Positions 44,921 through 57,436 of a DNA stretch of 64,000 nucleotides are shown in pieces. Position numbers and translations under genes: made by a program. The first letter of the stretch is position 1. Each line of letters begins with the position of its first letter. The stretch lies in NCBI GenBank assembly GCA_037893245.1, contig JBAIAA010000414.1, forward strand, positions 2,084,001 to 2,148,000. Direction: 5' to 3'. The notes under the pieces were generated by a model that was given only the letters and a program-made list of their open reading frames with translations, searched no databases and had not been told where the DNA came from. The stretch is from Crossaster papposus (lineage: Eukaryota; Echinodermata; Asteroidea; Velatida; Solasteridae).

Positions 44921-45557
44921 GCATGGAGGAGTGGCCCTCGTAAATGGGCCACAATTCCATTTTCGCAGCATTGTTGGGCCAACACGGGGTCTTATGTAAA
45001 CATGTATTATTTTCTATGTCGAATAATAGTATTTTCATTGATAATTTCGTTGTGAATGTTATTTACGAGGCTTGTGAAGTCACGTTTTTGGTGACCCTGA
45101 CTGTTTCGGGATGTTTTGTGACAAAATTTATCATTTGCTACAAACTTATAGAGTTATGCTTTCGACTCTTACTATTTCCATCTCTGCCGGACCAACGGGC
45201 GATTTTCTTTTTGATGAAAAATTTACGAGAATTGTCAACTTTTGCACTTGGAAATGTACCCTTCCATCACCACCGTCTCTTTTACCCTGGTATTGAGTAC
45301 AAGATCAAGACGGGGGTTCCACTTTGTTGTGCTCTATAAACCAGAAAGTGATGCTGAACAGATTTTAATGGGTTTTCTAAATAAAAAAACAAATCTTTGA
45401 CAAATATAGCTAATCGACCAGAATGTTTGTACCCTGTACAACGGACCGGTTTTTTTCTCGCCAGGTCCATTAAAAATGTGCGCATAAAAGTAAATTTATT
45501 AGTAAAAGGTCCATTCACCTCGTGGGGTCAATTATTGAGGTTGACGAAGACAAGCAA

Positions 45558-46790
45558 GGTGTGGTCCAGGGCGAGGTCCCGGGCGAGGTCCCGGGCGAGG
45601 TCCCGGGCGAGGTCCCGGGCGAGGTCCAGGGCGAGGTCCCGGACGAGGTCCCGGGCGAGGTCCAGGGCGAGGTCCAGGGCGAGGTCGAGGGTGAGGTCGA
45701 GGGCGAGGTCGAGGGCGAGGTCGAGGGCGAGGTCCAGGGCGAGGTCCAGGGCGAGGTCCCGGGCGAGGTCCCGGGCGAGGTCCCGGGCGAGGTCCCGGGC
45801 GAGGTCCCGGGCGAGGTCCCGGGCGAGGGCCCGGGCGAGGTCCACTCGGGCGAGGTCCCGGACGAGGTCCCGGGCGAGGTCCAGGGCGAGGTCCAGGGCG
45901 AGGTCGAGGGCGAGGTCGAGGGCGAGGTTGAGGGCGAGGTCGAGGGCGAGGTCGAGGGCGAGGTCGAGGGCGAGGGCGAGGTCGAGGTCGAGGGCGAGGT
46001 CGAGGGCGAGGTCCAGGGCGAGGTCCCGGGCGAGGTCCAGGGCGAGGTCGAGGGCGAGGTCGAGGGCGAGGTTGAGGGCGAGGTCGAGGGCGAGGTCGAG
46101 GGCGAGGTCGAGGGCGAGGTCGAGGGCGAGGTCGAGGGCGAGGTCCCGGGCGAGGTCCCGGGCGAGGTCCCGGGCGAGGTCCCGGGCGAGGGCCCGGGCG
46201 AGGTCCACTCGGGCGAGGTCCCGGACGAGGTCCCGGGCGAGGTCCAGGGCGAGGTCCAGGGCGAGGTCGAGGGCGAGGTCGAGGGCGAGGTTGAGGGCGA
46301 GGTCGAGGGCGAGGTCGAGGGCGAGGTCGAGGGCGAGGGCGAGGTCGAGGGCGAGGTCGAGGGCGAGGTCCAGGGCGAGGTCCCGGGCGAGGTCCCGGGC
46401 GAGGTCCCGGGCGAGGTCCCGGGCGAGGGCCCGGGCGAGGTCCACTCGGGCGAGGTCCCGGGCGAGGTCCAGGGCGAGGTCCAGGGCGAGGTCGAGGGCG
46501 AGGTCGAGGGCGAGGTTGAGGGCGAGGTCGAGGGCGAGGTCGAGGGCGAGGTCGAGGGCGAGGTCGAGGGCGAGGTCCAGGGCGAGGTCTAGGGCGAGGT
46601 CCAGGGCGAGGTCCAGGGCGAGGTCCAAGGCGAGGTCCAGGGCGAGGTCCAGGGCGAGGTCCAGGGCGAGGTCCAGGGCGAGGGCCAGGGCGAGGGCCAG
46701 GGCGAGGTCCAGGGCGAGGGCCAGGGCGAGGGCCAGGGCGAGGGCCAGGGCGCGGCCAGGGCAAAGTCCAGGGCGCGGCATGGGCGCGGC
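45558..46790. repeat. 12-bp GC-rich minisatellite, array C, with higher-order units
   Basis: The same 12-bp family as array A. Here a marker segment, GGGCCCGGGCGAGGTCCACT, recurs at about 45828, 46188 and 46428. Each marker is followed by the same succession of CCCGGG, CCAGGG and GGTCGA variants, which gives higher-order units of about 360 and 240 bp. Array A has no such marker, so internal organisation has turned over since the duplication. Confidence 0.95.
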
Positions 46791-46960
46791 CAGGGTGCTG
46801 CCAGAAGTTGTGGATCTACATCTGTAGAATACTATGCAAACTCCTTAATGGCATATCCCATACAGGAATAGTAACCTTTGCAGGTTTTTGAAGCATAAAT
46901 TCCAGTTGCCTTACACCTGCCAATCACGCTGTGATAATTACACACTCACAAACTCACACA

Positions 46961-47256
46961 TTTACCTTACATACGCACTGTGGACATTCCTTTGTATTCG
47001 TGTAGTTAACAAACTTTGACTAAATACTCATTTTTCTCGCTTCCCCAAAACAAATTTACCCTCAAATTAGGATTATGGGCCTCTCAGCTGTCCCTTCTAT
47101 CTTTTCTATATATAACCCTAACCCGTTTTTCCTCTAGCGCTCTTTTTCGGAAACTGAAAAACGGATTGTGGACGTGTGCAAGTCCACACACCGTAACCTC
47201 TTCCCGCATCGTGTGGACCTATATTGTTCGGAGGTCCACAGTGCGTATGCAAGACT
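46961..47256. mobile_element. Small TIR insertion private to copy C
   Basis: About 296 bp absent from A and B at the equivalent place (A: about 3877-3895). The ends share CATACGCACTGTGGAC in inverted orientation (16 bp, starting a few bases inside). The flanks AACTCACAC and AACTCAACAC suggest a duplicated target of about 8 bp. The exact ends are uncertain. Confidence 0.65.
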
Positions 47257-47259
47257 AAC

Positions 47260-48761
47260 TCAACACGAACAACCTAAATAAACTGAGACATATTAATCGT
47301 GGATTGGTTCTTGTCGCTCAGTTTATTCAACGTCATTGGTCTTTTTGTATTGGAACCATTTTTGTATCGCAATATACAAGCAAAAAGTAAAATGTGCTTA
47401 TTAATTAAGATTATTTGTTGCCCTCTTCCGCGATATTGATGTGGTTTTGGTAATTTTAAATTAATTTCAATTATAAGCACTTACTTAAGATAACGCGCTC
47501 AAAATAATGCATAATGTCTTAATTGCGATTTAGTGAAATGTTTACAAATGATTACCATATTTCTTATAATGATTACCATTAATTCGACACCCCCATAAAA
47601 TCTAGTTTCAAAAACATGATCACTAGTGAAAAAAAGCTAACAATGCCAAGAAGCATGAAAAAAGAGAATTGGTATTTTTTTTGGTTTTTTTTTTGTTACA
47701 CGAAACAACTATAAACCTTTATGTTTTAAAATTGTGCAGACAAATAATGAATAATGACATCAGAACAAATACATCTGTGAAATTTAGATTCTCTTGGTTT
47801 TGTGGTTTACAGTATTTTTGTGGGAAAGTATAACTAGAGTAAAACAATATGATGAATATTTTGAATATTTTGTTATAAGAGGAATAACACTTGCCACAAA
47901 TTCTAAGCTGATGTCATTTTGTGCAACATTCTATTCGTGCAATACAAATATTATCAATGCATACATGTACAAATAACACTTATTTTCTAAGCTGACATTA
48001 CTTGTGGAACTATAATTGAAATCCAAGTAACAAATTGTTTTCACATACGCTGTATTTATAATTTAGCAAGAACAGTTTTCACAGTGTTCCTTTATATAAA
48101 CCTTATTCAAGAGAAAACCACTTTGGTTGTGTTCCCTGGATGTATCCGATAAATTGTGAATTGTTTAATGGGATGGTGCCAGACTATTTTTGAATTCAAG
48201 CCTCACTTTCTTATTGTTTTTTTTTTTTAAATGTGGCATGAAACATTAAGGTATGTTTAATCACAAATGTTTTATTATTCATCAGAGACGACTGGTGTTA
48301 TTTGGTAATTAACTTTAGGTCATAGCTTTCATTTCTATCTGCAAGTTAAAACAAAACGACGATTTTACCTCACTTTCAATTATTATGGCCGACTCGTGAA
48401 TACATCTCATAGTGACGGATGCTGTTCGTAGCCCTGCAATGATGGCGAAAGTTATCCTTTAAAGGAGAATTTAACTTCAATTTCAAAAAGACCACCATGC
48501 CTTTTTTTTAAATAATTTAATCGGCAGGTTGTTGTACATATATGGGTGAACCCTTGTGTGTGTGATTGCGCCTATAATGTCGCTGTTAAAAAAAAGGAAA
48601 ATCGGAGAGAAAATAAACTTAGTCTAAATTCGAGGCAGCTTCGGTTAAACTCTGCTACAATTTAGCATTGCGATATGATCAAATGTAGCCGTTGTTTAGT
48701 CAAATGTGCAAAATATAATTGGTATTCTTTATAATAAGCAAAACAAAAACTAGTTAACCTC
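47260..48761. other. Cassette C spacer, no gene
   Basis: Collinear with 3900-5364 in A. It has homopolymer length differences and no conserved frame. Confidence 0.6.
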
Positions 48762-48765
48762 TTAA

Positions 48766-49191
48766 AGGTAGGATACACCATTTGCAGATATCTACCGAAT
48801 TATTAAGAACTATCTTACTTATTTGAAAATAAATATTGTCTCTGAAGAAGATCTTGTAAAGATCGAAATATTAGGCCCTCTTAACTCATTTGGTAAATAT
48901 TGTTTGTTAGCATCCAGCAAAACTATGCGCTAGATATCCTGTAATTGTTTCGAAAAATTGAATTTTATAAAAAAAATCACGATCGCCGGACGGCGATCGT
49001 GGAAAAAACAAGAACAACATAACAACTGCGTGACGCAGGTTGAAAATTAACGCCGTTTTTCTGGCTTTTCTCAGCATCTATGATTGTCAAACTTCAGACA
49101 GGTCAGTTAAACGATATTTTCTATCAAATACAACTCCCCAAATCCACCCATTCCTGATCATTCAAGCAATTACCAATGGTGTAATCTACCT
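48766..49191. mobile_element. TTAA-target MITE, copy C
   Basis: Same element as 5369-5805, flanked by TTAA (48762-48765 and 49192-49195). The palindrome CACGATCGCCGGACGGCGATCGTG lies at about 48978-49001, seen as two 11-bp arms around GA. Confidence 0.85.
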
Positions 49192-49380
49192 TTAACGTGT
49201 TGACAAAGTGATAGTAACATTTCGATTAACTGCGAAACACATTATTCCATAGAAACATTTTTTTGGCAGTTTTATAACAATTCTAAAAGACTCGGGTATT
49301 AATGTAATATGGCTGTGCAATGATTTACATGTGCCAACTAAAACAAGTATGTTTCAAAATTAATATAAACAATGCAACAT

Positions 49381-50448
49381 TCATGGTCCAATTTCACGCG
49401 TTTTCATGCTACATGCTTTCATGGAATAACCTGAATTCCATGAGCTCCATAGCACGCCTTTGTAACGATCTGCATTCTTGTATGGGTAATATACACCATT
49501 TAAGTGAGAATAATAACAGTTATTAAACCACCAGGCTCCTTCGCACACAGATTGTGCACAACTAATGTTCTGTGACGCATCATTGTCACGATCCTTTGTT
49601 GAAAAGGGATGTCCTTTTTGATAAAACCTACTATTTCCCTGATACCCCAGAGAGTCGCCGGCAGTGCTGCTGGCAACGTATTGGTCATAATTTAGATTGT
49701 ACCCACCCGGGGATATTTGGAAGTCTAAGTAGTTTGCCCATGCCGTGTTGCCATCAAAGTCCTCTAAATCAACTCGTAGCTCCCATGTTCCACGTGAATC
49801 GTCGGACGTCAGAGTCACCAAGTTGTCATTACCCAACCAGAACTCACCGGACAGATTGCCAAAGCCAGACTGGTAGTCGGTCCAGTTACGGTAGAAGTCC
49901 ACGCTGCCATCTTGTCGCCTCTGAAACACGATCCATCCCCCGCCGTCAGTTTCCATGTCACAGTAGACACGAAGATCGTCATTGCAGAATTCCCCTGGGT
50001 AGATTGTGTAGATACCGCTTGAACGATAACCAGCATCTAAGAGCATCTTGCAACTTTTGTAGCGATTCAAGGAACTACCAGCCAGTGAGTAGCGAGGAGT
50101 GTCCTCATCTGCATCAAAGTACACACTCTTTTGAGTTGCATTGAAGTAGTCGAGATGCTGCCGTCTTATGGCAAGGTTTAACTCGCACATTTTACTGCAG
50201 TCATTAAAGTTAAAAGACTTGCAATGTTGATCCATGCTGCATTCACGTCCACAGAGGACACGAGATCGTACAATTTTGGTTGCAAACGCAAAGCCTTTTA
50301 GGGCGCGATTTTCTGCGGCATAAAACGAATGTTTCCTTGCATAGGAAGTTTCATATCCAGAGACGGACGAGGTAGCTCCCTGACATGTGATAAATATTAT
50401 GTGAAATAGTTGCAACCCAGTAAAGGTCAGTTTCGCCATTGCTTCCAT
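49381..50448 (-). CDS. Secreted PAN/apple-like and fibrinogen C-terminal domain lectin (FReD), copy C
   Basis: A single-exon gene of 355 aa, the close paralogue of copy A with the same start context (in-frame TAA before the ATG). It has the signal peptide, a PAN/apple-like cysteine cluster at 66-88, the fibrinogen C-terminal domain from about 125, the KDRDND loop and the CAQSVCEGAWWFNNC pocket with an extra cysteine. Differences from A include a cysteine at position 22 in the signal region, SDDSRG for SDDLRG, EDFDG for EGWEG, and QNISC for QNNSC. Several fall in the exposed middle of the domain. The frame is intact. A soluble recognition or adhesion role is inferred from the family. Confidence 0.93.
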   Translation of the reverse strand: MEAMAKLTFTGLQLFHIIFITCQGATSSVSGYETSYARKHSFYAAENRALKGFAFATKIVRSRVLCGRECSMDQHCKSFNFNDCSKMCELNLAIRRQHLDYFNATQKSVYFDADEDTPRYSLAGSSLNRYKSCKMLLDAGYRSSGIYTIYPGEFCNDDLRVYCDMETDGGGWIVFQRRQDGSVDFYRNWTDYQSGFGNLSGEFWLGNDNLVTLTSDDSRGTWELRVDLEDFDGNTAWANYLDFQISPGGYNLNYDQYVASSTAGDSLGYQGNSRFYQKGHPFSTKDRDNDASQNISCAQSVCEGAWWFNNCYYSHLNGVYYPYKNADRYKGVLWSSWNSGYSMKACSMKTREIGP

Positions 50449-50624
50449 TACTTAAAGGATTCGTTAAAATCAGATGACTTAACGTCGATCACAGTTTGTT
50501 TTATTTGTTTTTGTATAATGTGCGCCACATATAGTTGAATTCACGGGAAGAAAATCCAGCGAGTTGTCGTGTCTGATTGAACTATCCACAATGGTTGTTC
50601 AACGACTACAAGTCAAGCCGTACT

Positions 50625-52056
50625 GCTTTCGGCTGCTGTCTCTCTATACAAATACTAGGATGCTCCTGTGATACAGAGGCCTGGTGATGGTAGGACTTGG
50701 TATAGTTGACAGAAAGGAATGGGTTGAGGAAGACGACGTGTGTCTCGCATTCTCTCTGATTGGTTATCCAAGTGAGTACGTCATTTAGGTCAGTGGCTAG
50801 TAATTGGTCAGTATTCCCGCAGTTACAAACCGTATAGTCTTTGATTGTCTAATGTTTTATTGTAAGCTGATAACCTCGTCGGTCAGTTAGATTCTGGATA
50901 AACGTTAAGCGCTGAAGTGCACTCTTCGTTCGTTTTAATTAATTGTCGTCATGCAACAATAATTGCAGACAAGAAGTAATTAAAGGAAGTGGGCTGCGCT
51001 TCATGTAAGAACATTGATGAGCAGCCCAGCGCCAGTTATGATGTTTCAGAATCAGGGTCACTACTTGCACAGTAAACAGCCGTCCACAACTTCAACCAAT
51101 AGTTTGTGCGGGGAAACTTCTTGGCCCATCGCCAAGTATTAACTGCGGGAACTTAGCGCAAGACGGCAGATTGTCATGGAGACGGAATTATAGTACCAAT
51201 TAGATCATCGATCTAAAAAAACTAATAAAGGCTGAAATAGGGTCATCCAAAACAAAGATGGTTGTATAGTGGCATTGTTGTCAAAGAAAACAATGCGACG
51301 TACAGTGTCGGCTTGTCAATATTTATGTTAAGTTTCTGCCTATACATAAATATTGTACATATTTTCTTTAACTTCTAATTATCAGTAACAATCTTTGAAA
51401 TAGACTAATTCTTTGATTTGAGATGGTTTTATATCCTTTAAGGATTTGTTTAAGTGTTAAGTTGCTTTTGCTCTTGATAATCCCCGACGTGGCGCACTCA
51501 GCTTAGGGACGAACACGTACTCGGCCGATTTTGTTCCCAATAGCCAGACGCCACTTTTTTTCTTTTTTTTCCGGACTAAACATGACATAGTTGCCGTCTC
51601 ACATTCAATATGAAAATGGATTTAAAAATCACAAGTGGCGTGTATTGTTTAAAGCAGAATCAGTGTCAACAAATATCGGATGTCATGTGAATATACACGA
51701 AACGAAATATCACAAGCTTGTGGTTTTACGTAGGCCTATATGTTGTAGTAATAGTATGGAAAATCTATTGTATTACGAACAGAAATGCTGTTTTTCAAAA
51801 TGATTTTCTTTTCTTTCGCAGGTGCAAGATGAATAACTGGCAGTAAAACATTGATAGAAAAGTATCACAATTGAATTTGAGAATGTTTAGAAGATCTTAG
51901 GTTGGGATTGTACGTTAATAGCCGATAGCTCACTCGTTCTGTTTATTTTATTACGTAAATACACAAGAATATATCCATTAATATTTAAACGAAGGTCCAT
52001 TAATATAAATATGTTAAGGGCCGAGTTCTGAAGGCATGCTGATTTCGTTATCATTA
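50625..52056. repeat. Large inverted repeat, left arm (copy C)
   Basis: Paralogue of 7242-8664. The partner arm is at about 60276-62240. The two arms are now about 8 kb apart because of nested insertions. Confidence 0.85.
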
Positions 52057-52748
52057 GAGTGGGTCCACGTAAATATTTTATATAAGTGTCCTCGGCAATT
52101 TAAAAAAAAAAATTATATGAAAGCTAGGACTTGGTAAGCAAGTAACCAAAATAGCCAAAATAGCCAGTTTTGGGCCCGCCAAAACAGTTTTTTAGCTTAT
52201 TTTTAAAAATTCACCCAGCCAAAATGCAAAATTATATCACCAAATCAACTATATCATTACAGAGAATTAGCATTGCCCTTAATTGAGAACCAAATTAAAT
52301 GTTTTAGATGTCACCCATATGCTATTTTTAGAACATGCGTTAAAGCATGTTTTTAGAACTTGTAAAATTGTAATTTTTACCCTTTTTTTATCCCTCAACT
52401 TGCCAGGAGTCTCATAATATTTTCCTTTTGGATTTGATTATAGCTTGCATTGTTCTTTTCATATCTGGTGAGAACAGTTTGGGAGATTGTATCCTCTTTA
52501 GGCAGTACTGCATCAAAAATAATCATTTTCCCAAAGTTTGAAGTAATAATACACACACAAATTGTACTTCTATGAATATGGCTCCGTTTTGAGGGGCGAC
52601 ATGCTTAAAGAGGCTATTGGGTTCTGTATAAATAATGCTTTAGTTTGGGTTCTGAATAAATAATGTTTTAGTTCACAACAAGTATTGTTTCCTCTTTTTA
52701 TATGCCACTAATAAAATGTTTTCAGAAAATGGTATAGGGCAATTCCAC

Positions 52749-53147
52749 GGTAACTCGCGTTACATTTAATGGGACCAGGAAATGATTTTCAAGCTACTAC
52801 TCTGCTAGTCAGGGTCATTGGAGGTAGATTTTTACTCTGCTTCAATGTGAATATTCAAGTTACTGAACAGCCAAAGAAAGACCAAAAATGTACCTTTGTT
52901 TAATTTTGAGGAGACATTTAATATCGGTAACTCGCGTTACAAAAATAGGACATAGCTATAAAGCTGAGGACAGTTTATTTAAAATTCTCCTCATACCAAC
53001 ATATCAGAACCTAAATAATTATGTTTTTTCACAATGTGGGTGTGTTAGTGACAACATTAAAGTCAAATATTGATGTGGTTTTTAAGCATTAGATAGATTA
53101 CAGAGAGCCTACATGTTGGTAACTCGCGTTACGGTAACTAGCGTTAC
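52749..53147 (+). repeat. Left subterminal repeat cluster
   Basis: GGTAACTCGCGTTAC at 52749-52763, 52926-52940 and 53118-53132, and GGTAACTAGCGTTAC at 53133-53147. The 5-bp arms GTAAC and GTTAC are inverted around TCGC. Such subterminal repeats usually serve as transposase binding sites. Confidence 0.9.
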
Positions 53148-53360
53148 ACTTTGTCCACAAATAAAAGTGAAACACTACACAGTGAGGGTGGGTTTTTAAC
53201 TTTTAATTTCTACAACTTCAAGCAATCTCAAACATAGTTTTAACAGAACAAGCCACAAAGCCTTAAAAATTAGTGGCATTAGTGTGATTTGTATAGTGCC
53301 AAAAGACACACATTTGCCTATGTACAATGTACACATGCATGGGTTGAAAGAACAATTTTT

Positions 53361-53643
53361 ACCACTTTTAAGACATCAAGCTTAAAAGAATTTATCATTC
53401 CGAAGACAGATGGGTATGCGGGATCTCCTCCAATGCCTCTTTCCCACGCTACATAGAGGTCACTGGGGTATGGGGACGCTGTTTTATGGCCCTGCGGTTA
53501 AAACAGACAAGGCCAGGTATACAGCCATAATCTTGACGACTGGTCAGAATATCACTTTGTCGCAGCAGTTTAAGCCAGGAGGACGTTTGTTTGCTATTGC
53601 TATTCAGCAGAGTAATTATCTGTTCTTGTAATTAATTTCGAAG
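53361..53643 (+). repeat. Split direct repeat A1
   Basis: 283 bp from ACCACTTTTAAGACATC to TTAATTTCGAAG. It is repeated at 57436-57718 with one difference seen by eye (CATTCC against CATCCC). The 73-aa ORF inside both copies is not called a gene. Confidence 0.9.
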
Positions 53644-55530
53644 TTTTTTTCGGAGTTTTAAAGACATTTTCATAGTAGGAACAGTCATGCTTCCCATTTT
53701 GTCGACCGTACCCAATTCTCAGTTTCCAAAGTTGGAAATTTGCTAGCCCGTGTCGAACTGGTTCAATTTCGGGAGTTGCCGACCGTCATATTCTCGCCGA
53801 CAACATGCCTAAATCCGAGCATCTGGATCTGGAAACGCTTCAGAGGGAAGGAAGCCACGCGGCGGACCCCGTTCTTCTCGGTCTAGTCGAAGCCTATAGA
53901 GGCTGCGGAGGCGACACCGACTGTGTCACTGTTGCTGCCGATGGTCCTGCGGAGAGCCCTGCCGATGTCGTTCCCTCGGATGGACTGCCTGATGTCCCCG
54001 TGCCTGAAGGGATCTGAAGTACTCCGACACTGCTCATAACTTCGGGGCTTGGTGAGTCCGATGTTAATAATATTGTTCGGATGCCTGTAATTTTACCGCC
54101 CGCTCCCCATGTAATTTCCGTTAGCTGTCTCACTACGACCACTGCTAGCACTCGTTCCGCATTGCCTGTTTTTCCCCTTTATTTACTTCCAAGTTCTTGT
54201 CTTAATTGTGCCTCTACAACTACAAGACTGCCCAGCGATAACTAGCGTTTGTGACGATCTGGGGATAGGGGTTCTTAAACAAATTCAGGACAACAATGGA
54301 ATGGGGAGTTTATCGAATTTCGTTCTCTAGTATTGCGGCCGGCCCGTGTTTATATATAGTCCGCTCGTATGATTGACCCGCTTGGCAATTTCGCCCCGAC
54401 GCATGCGGATACTATACAGGTTTGGAAATCTTTAAAAATGTTTTCATACTGTTGTTGCTCTACTTTCAAGTCAGAATTCGACGAATTTTGTATATTTAAC
54501 TTGGGAAGGGTTTTGAGCCTTTGTTTTATTACTTTGGAACTGGTCACACTGACCCAAATCCCAGGGTATAGCCCATTTTTGGAATAGCGTTCATGCATGT
54601 TTTTCGTGGATTTTTCCCTTTAACCGAAGGCTATTTTGTATAATGAAGTAGATTTCCTGTAAGTTCAAATTCAGAGTAGGTTTTGTATTTAATGTTGTTT
54701 GTTTGACTTTTCTAACGCAGCGAATTTTCAGAATATCTTTTGCATTTGTGTTGAGTTTTATCCACGAAGTTTACTGTATATAAATACAATGTGTAATTAG
54801 CGCGTCCAGACCAGGACCTTGCTTTGTGGTCTGAGCCACACGTGGTCATTCCTGAACCATATGGTTAGGTCATTAACTGCCAACCTTGGGGCTCTGGTAG
54901 TCGCTAGTAGCTAGGCTAGCCTGGGATAGTACGTCTCTGACAGAGGTCAACTCGTTTTTTTTGTTTTTTTTTGATCTAGAGGCAAGTGCCAGGCTAGGCA
55001 GAGTCGGCATTGTTTATTGGGAAAGTTTAAGTCACTTTTCCACTGTTTTGTATTTAAGTCTTTGTTTGGATTTGTGGACCCAGTTGGGGCCAGAAACAGG
55101 CCATGTTTTTATTTTTCGTGTTGGAGAGACCCCATCTTAAATTAGACTTGCCCAGTCCTGGCTGGAGTCTTGGGATATATTGGGCCATGTTTTAATTTAT
55201 TTTATATTTCGCAGGTTTAGTTTTTCATTTCTTATTTTAGGACTGTTAAAAGGAAGCTTAGGTAATTTTTGCTGATTGAGATTTTGTTGTTTTAATTTTC
55301 CTTTTTGAAGTAACCTTTAGAGGTTAATTTTTTTTTTTTTTTTTTTTTTTTTTTTCTAATTTTTTTTTGGTATTTAATTTTATTTCATGGTTTCGCTTTA
55401 GGTAATGTATAATTAGCTGTAGAAGTTAATGGCTAGTGGTTTCTTGTAATTTTCGAAGAAGGGTTTGATTTGTTCATTTGCTTCGATCATGGCAAACCTA
55501 GATAATGCGTTGCGTAGAAAGATCTAGAAA
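53644..55530. other. Internal region of the DIRS-like element, mostly non-coding
   Basis: A 70-codon ORF at 53805-54017 (from MPKSEHLDLETLQREGS to VPVPEGI) lies where a gag-like first ORF would be expected and may be its remnant. The rest has no long frame and includes a T-rich stretch (55329-55356). The palm of the reverse transcriptase expected upstream of 55531 is missing. Confidence 0.45.
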
Positions 55531-55912
55531 CTGACTCTGCGGGAGCTTCAGTCATTGTTGGGGAGTTCGAATTTTATATGTAAGGCCGTTCGCGCCCAGG
55601 CCGCGCCTTTTTGCGTCGTTTGTTGACTTAACTGATGGCGTTCGAAAACCACGTCATCGTGTCCGTATTTCATCGGGGGCACGAGCTGACATGTTGACCT
55701 GGAAGCAGTTTTTGACACATTTTAACGGTTCAGTCATATTCCCCGACCAAGATTGGCACGTACTCGAGCGATACTCTGCGTTCGTACATGGACGCTTTAT
55801 CAGAGATAGGTTTTGGTGCATTCTTTAGTGGTAGTTGGACACACGGATGATGGCCCTTGTCAGTGCGTCCACGAAGTTGTCCATTGCTTTCCTCGAGCTT
55901 TTCCCCATTGTG
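55531..55912 (+). pseudogene. Remnant of DIRS-type reverse transcriptase / RNase H
   Basis: Pieces of a familiar sequence appear in shifting frames: KLTLRELQSLLGSSNFICK (from 55528), then after frameshifts FVDLTDGVRKPRHRVRISSG and ARADMLTWKQFLTHFNG, then MDALSEIGFGAFFSGSWTH (from 55788, in the place of the RNase H TDA motif), and SIAFLELFPIV (to 55912). These match the DIRS/Ngaro RT-RNase H junction region in order. At least three frameshifts and a TAG just before the first piece show that it is dead. I do not reconstruct the original reading frame. Confidence 0.8.
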
Positions 55913-56458
55913 GAAAGGCCGGTGTTAATAAATAGATTATGTCGCCCCTCGTATGCATTCGGTTTATCAGCGCGCTTAGCAATTCTTCCCCCTACACCAT
56001 ACCCCCTGTTTTTGCCCGCTTTTGATGTATATATAGTTTGCACACTTCATTGTTCTTTCTAGTGCTTAGTAATTTGATTATTTCATATATATATTATGTG
56101 CGCATACTATTTAGTGTTTTTGTGTATTTATCTTCCTTTAACGAGCCATGGTGCAACGGGCGTCCAAGACTTCAATGAAGATTGTGGGCGACGTTGTCGT
56201 CAATTGGACCTGCCGAATTGCAGTTATTACACCGGAGTGAGCAGATCTGCACGCGTTAGCGACGCTGCACCCGGGAGACACAGCCATCGAACCCAGACTA
56301 AATAACATTTAATGTCGATTGTACCGACCTGGGAGGTTTTGCCGCACACATACAGAACTGATGAATGCTATCACTATTATTAATTTGTGCCACTTCTCTC
56401 ATGCTTTTATTATTTAACAAAAAATTGGGCCTCTTTGGCGGCGGTCATGAATGACCGT

Positions 56459-57436
56459 TTGGCGGAATTGCATTCGGGACGCCGTCATAGGCCCCAATAA
56501 CTTAACTTGACACCAACGTAAGCCATGCCCAGTATACGAATTTTAAGTTTAAATGTAATGATAATTTTTGCGGCTTCCTGTTTAACCTTAATAGTAATTT
56601 ACGGCTATGTTAAGGCGGCTATGTTAACGGTACGTTTTTAGTTTCGCTATAGCGTTATCCCGGTTATTGGGTTTTATGTTATTATGGTAAATAACTAAAA
56701 CATAATTGATACGTTTTAATTTGCGATTGGTACAATGGCGCAATCATTGGGTTTTCGTAAAGTACGGAGACATGATAGTATTGCAACTATTATTGGGTTT
56801 TGTGTTATTTTGGTAAATAGCCAAAACATGATAGTGATACGTTTTAATTTTGCGATCGGTGCACTGGCAATCCGGCATTATTATTGGGTTTTCGTAAAGT
56901 ACGGAGACATGATAATGTTGGCATCGCTATTATCGGGTTTTGTGTTATTTTGGTAAATAACTAAAACATGATGGCGATCATGTGCACTGGCAGGCAGTCT
57001 GGCATTATTATTGGGTTTTCGTAAAATACGGAGACATGATAGTGTTGGCATCGCTATTATCGGGTTTTAGGTTATTTTAGTAAATAACTAAAACATGATA
57101 GTGATACGTTTAATTTCGCGATCGGTGCGCTGGCAGTCTGGCATTATTATTGGGTTTTCGTAAAGTGCGGAGACATGATAATGTTGGCATCGTTATTATT
57201 GGGTTTTATGTTATTTGGGTAAATAACTGAAACATGATAGCGATACTCGCGCGCCGATCGGAAGCAAACTTATATACCATGTAATATACTATTGTAATAT
57301 ACTGATAGTTGGAAATAATAATATGTTTTGAGATCAACCTGGCAATAAACTGCTTCGGCCTTACGATACAAAAAGAAATTAAACTCTTTAGCCAATGCAT
57401 GAATATTTTGTGAGGTCCTGTCGCATGGGATGATAA
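56459..57436 (+). repeat. Split direct repeat B1, with internal tandem repeat
   Basis: 978 bp that appear identical by eye to B2 (57933-58910). The inside holds about four tandem units of roughly 130-150 bp, each with TTATTGGGTTTTCGTAAAG, CGGAGACATGATA and GGTAAATAACTAAAACATGA. Confidence 0.9.

Noticed and set aside
45397-46827. 476-aa Arg/Ala/Ser repeat ORF and its shadows in array C
   Set aside because: Same reason as array A. The repeat order differs between A and C, which would be odd for a protein but is normal for satellite DNA.
47104-47120. Telomere-like TAACCCTAACCC
   Set aside because: Only about two units, inside a small TIR insertion. No array is present.
53410-53631. 73-aa ORF present identically in A1 and A2 of the DIRS-like element
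   Set aside because: Identity follows from the repeat being copied. The ORF has no domain and lies in a terminal repeat.
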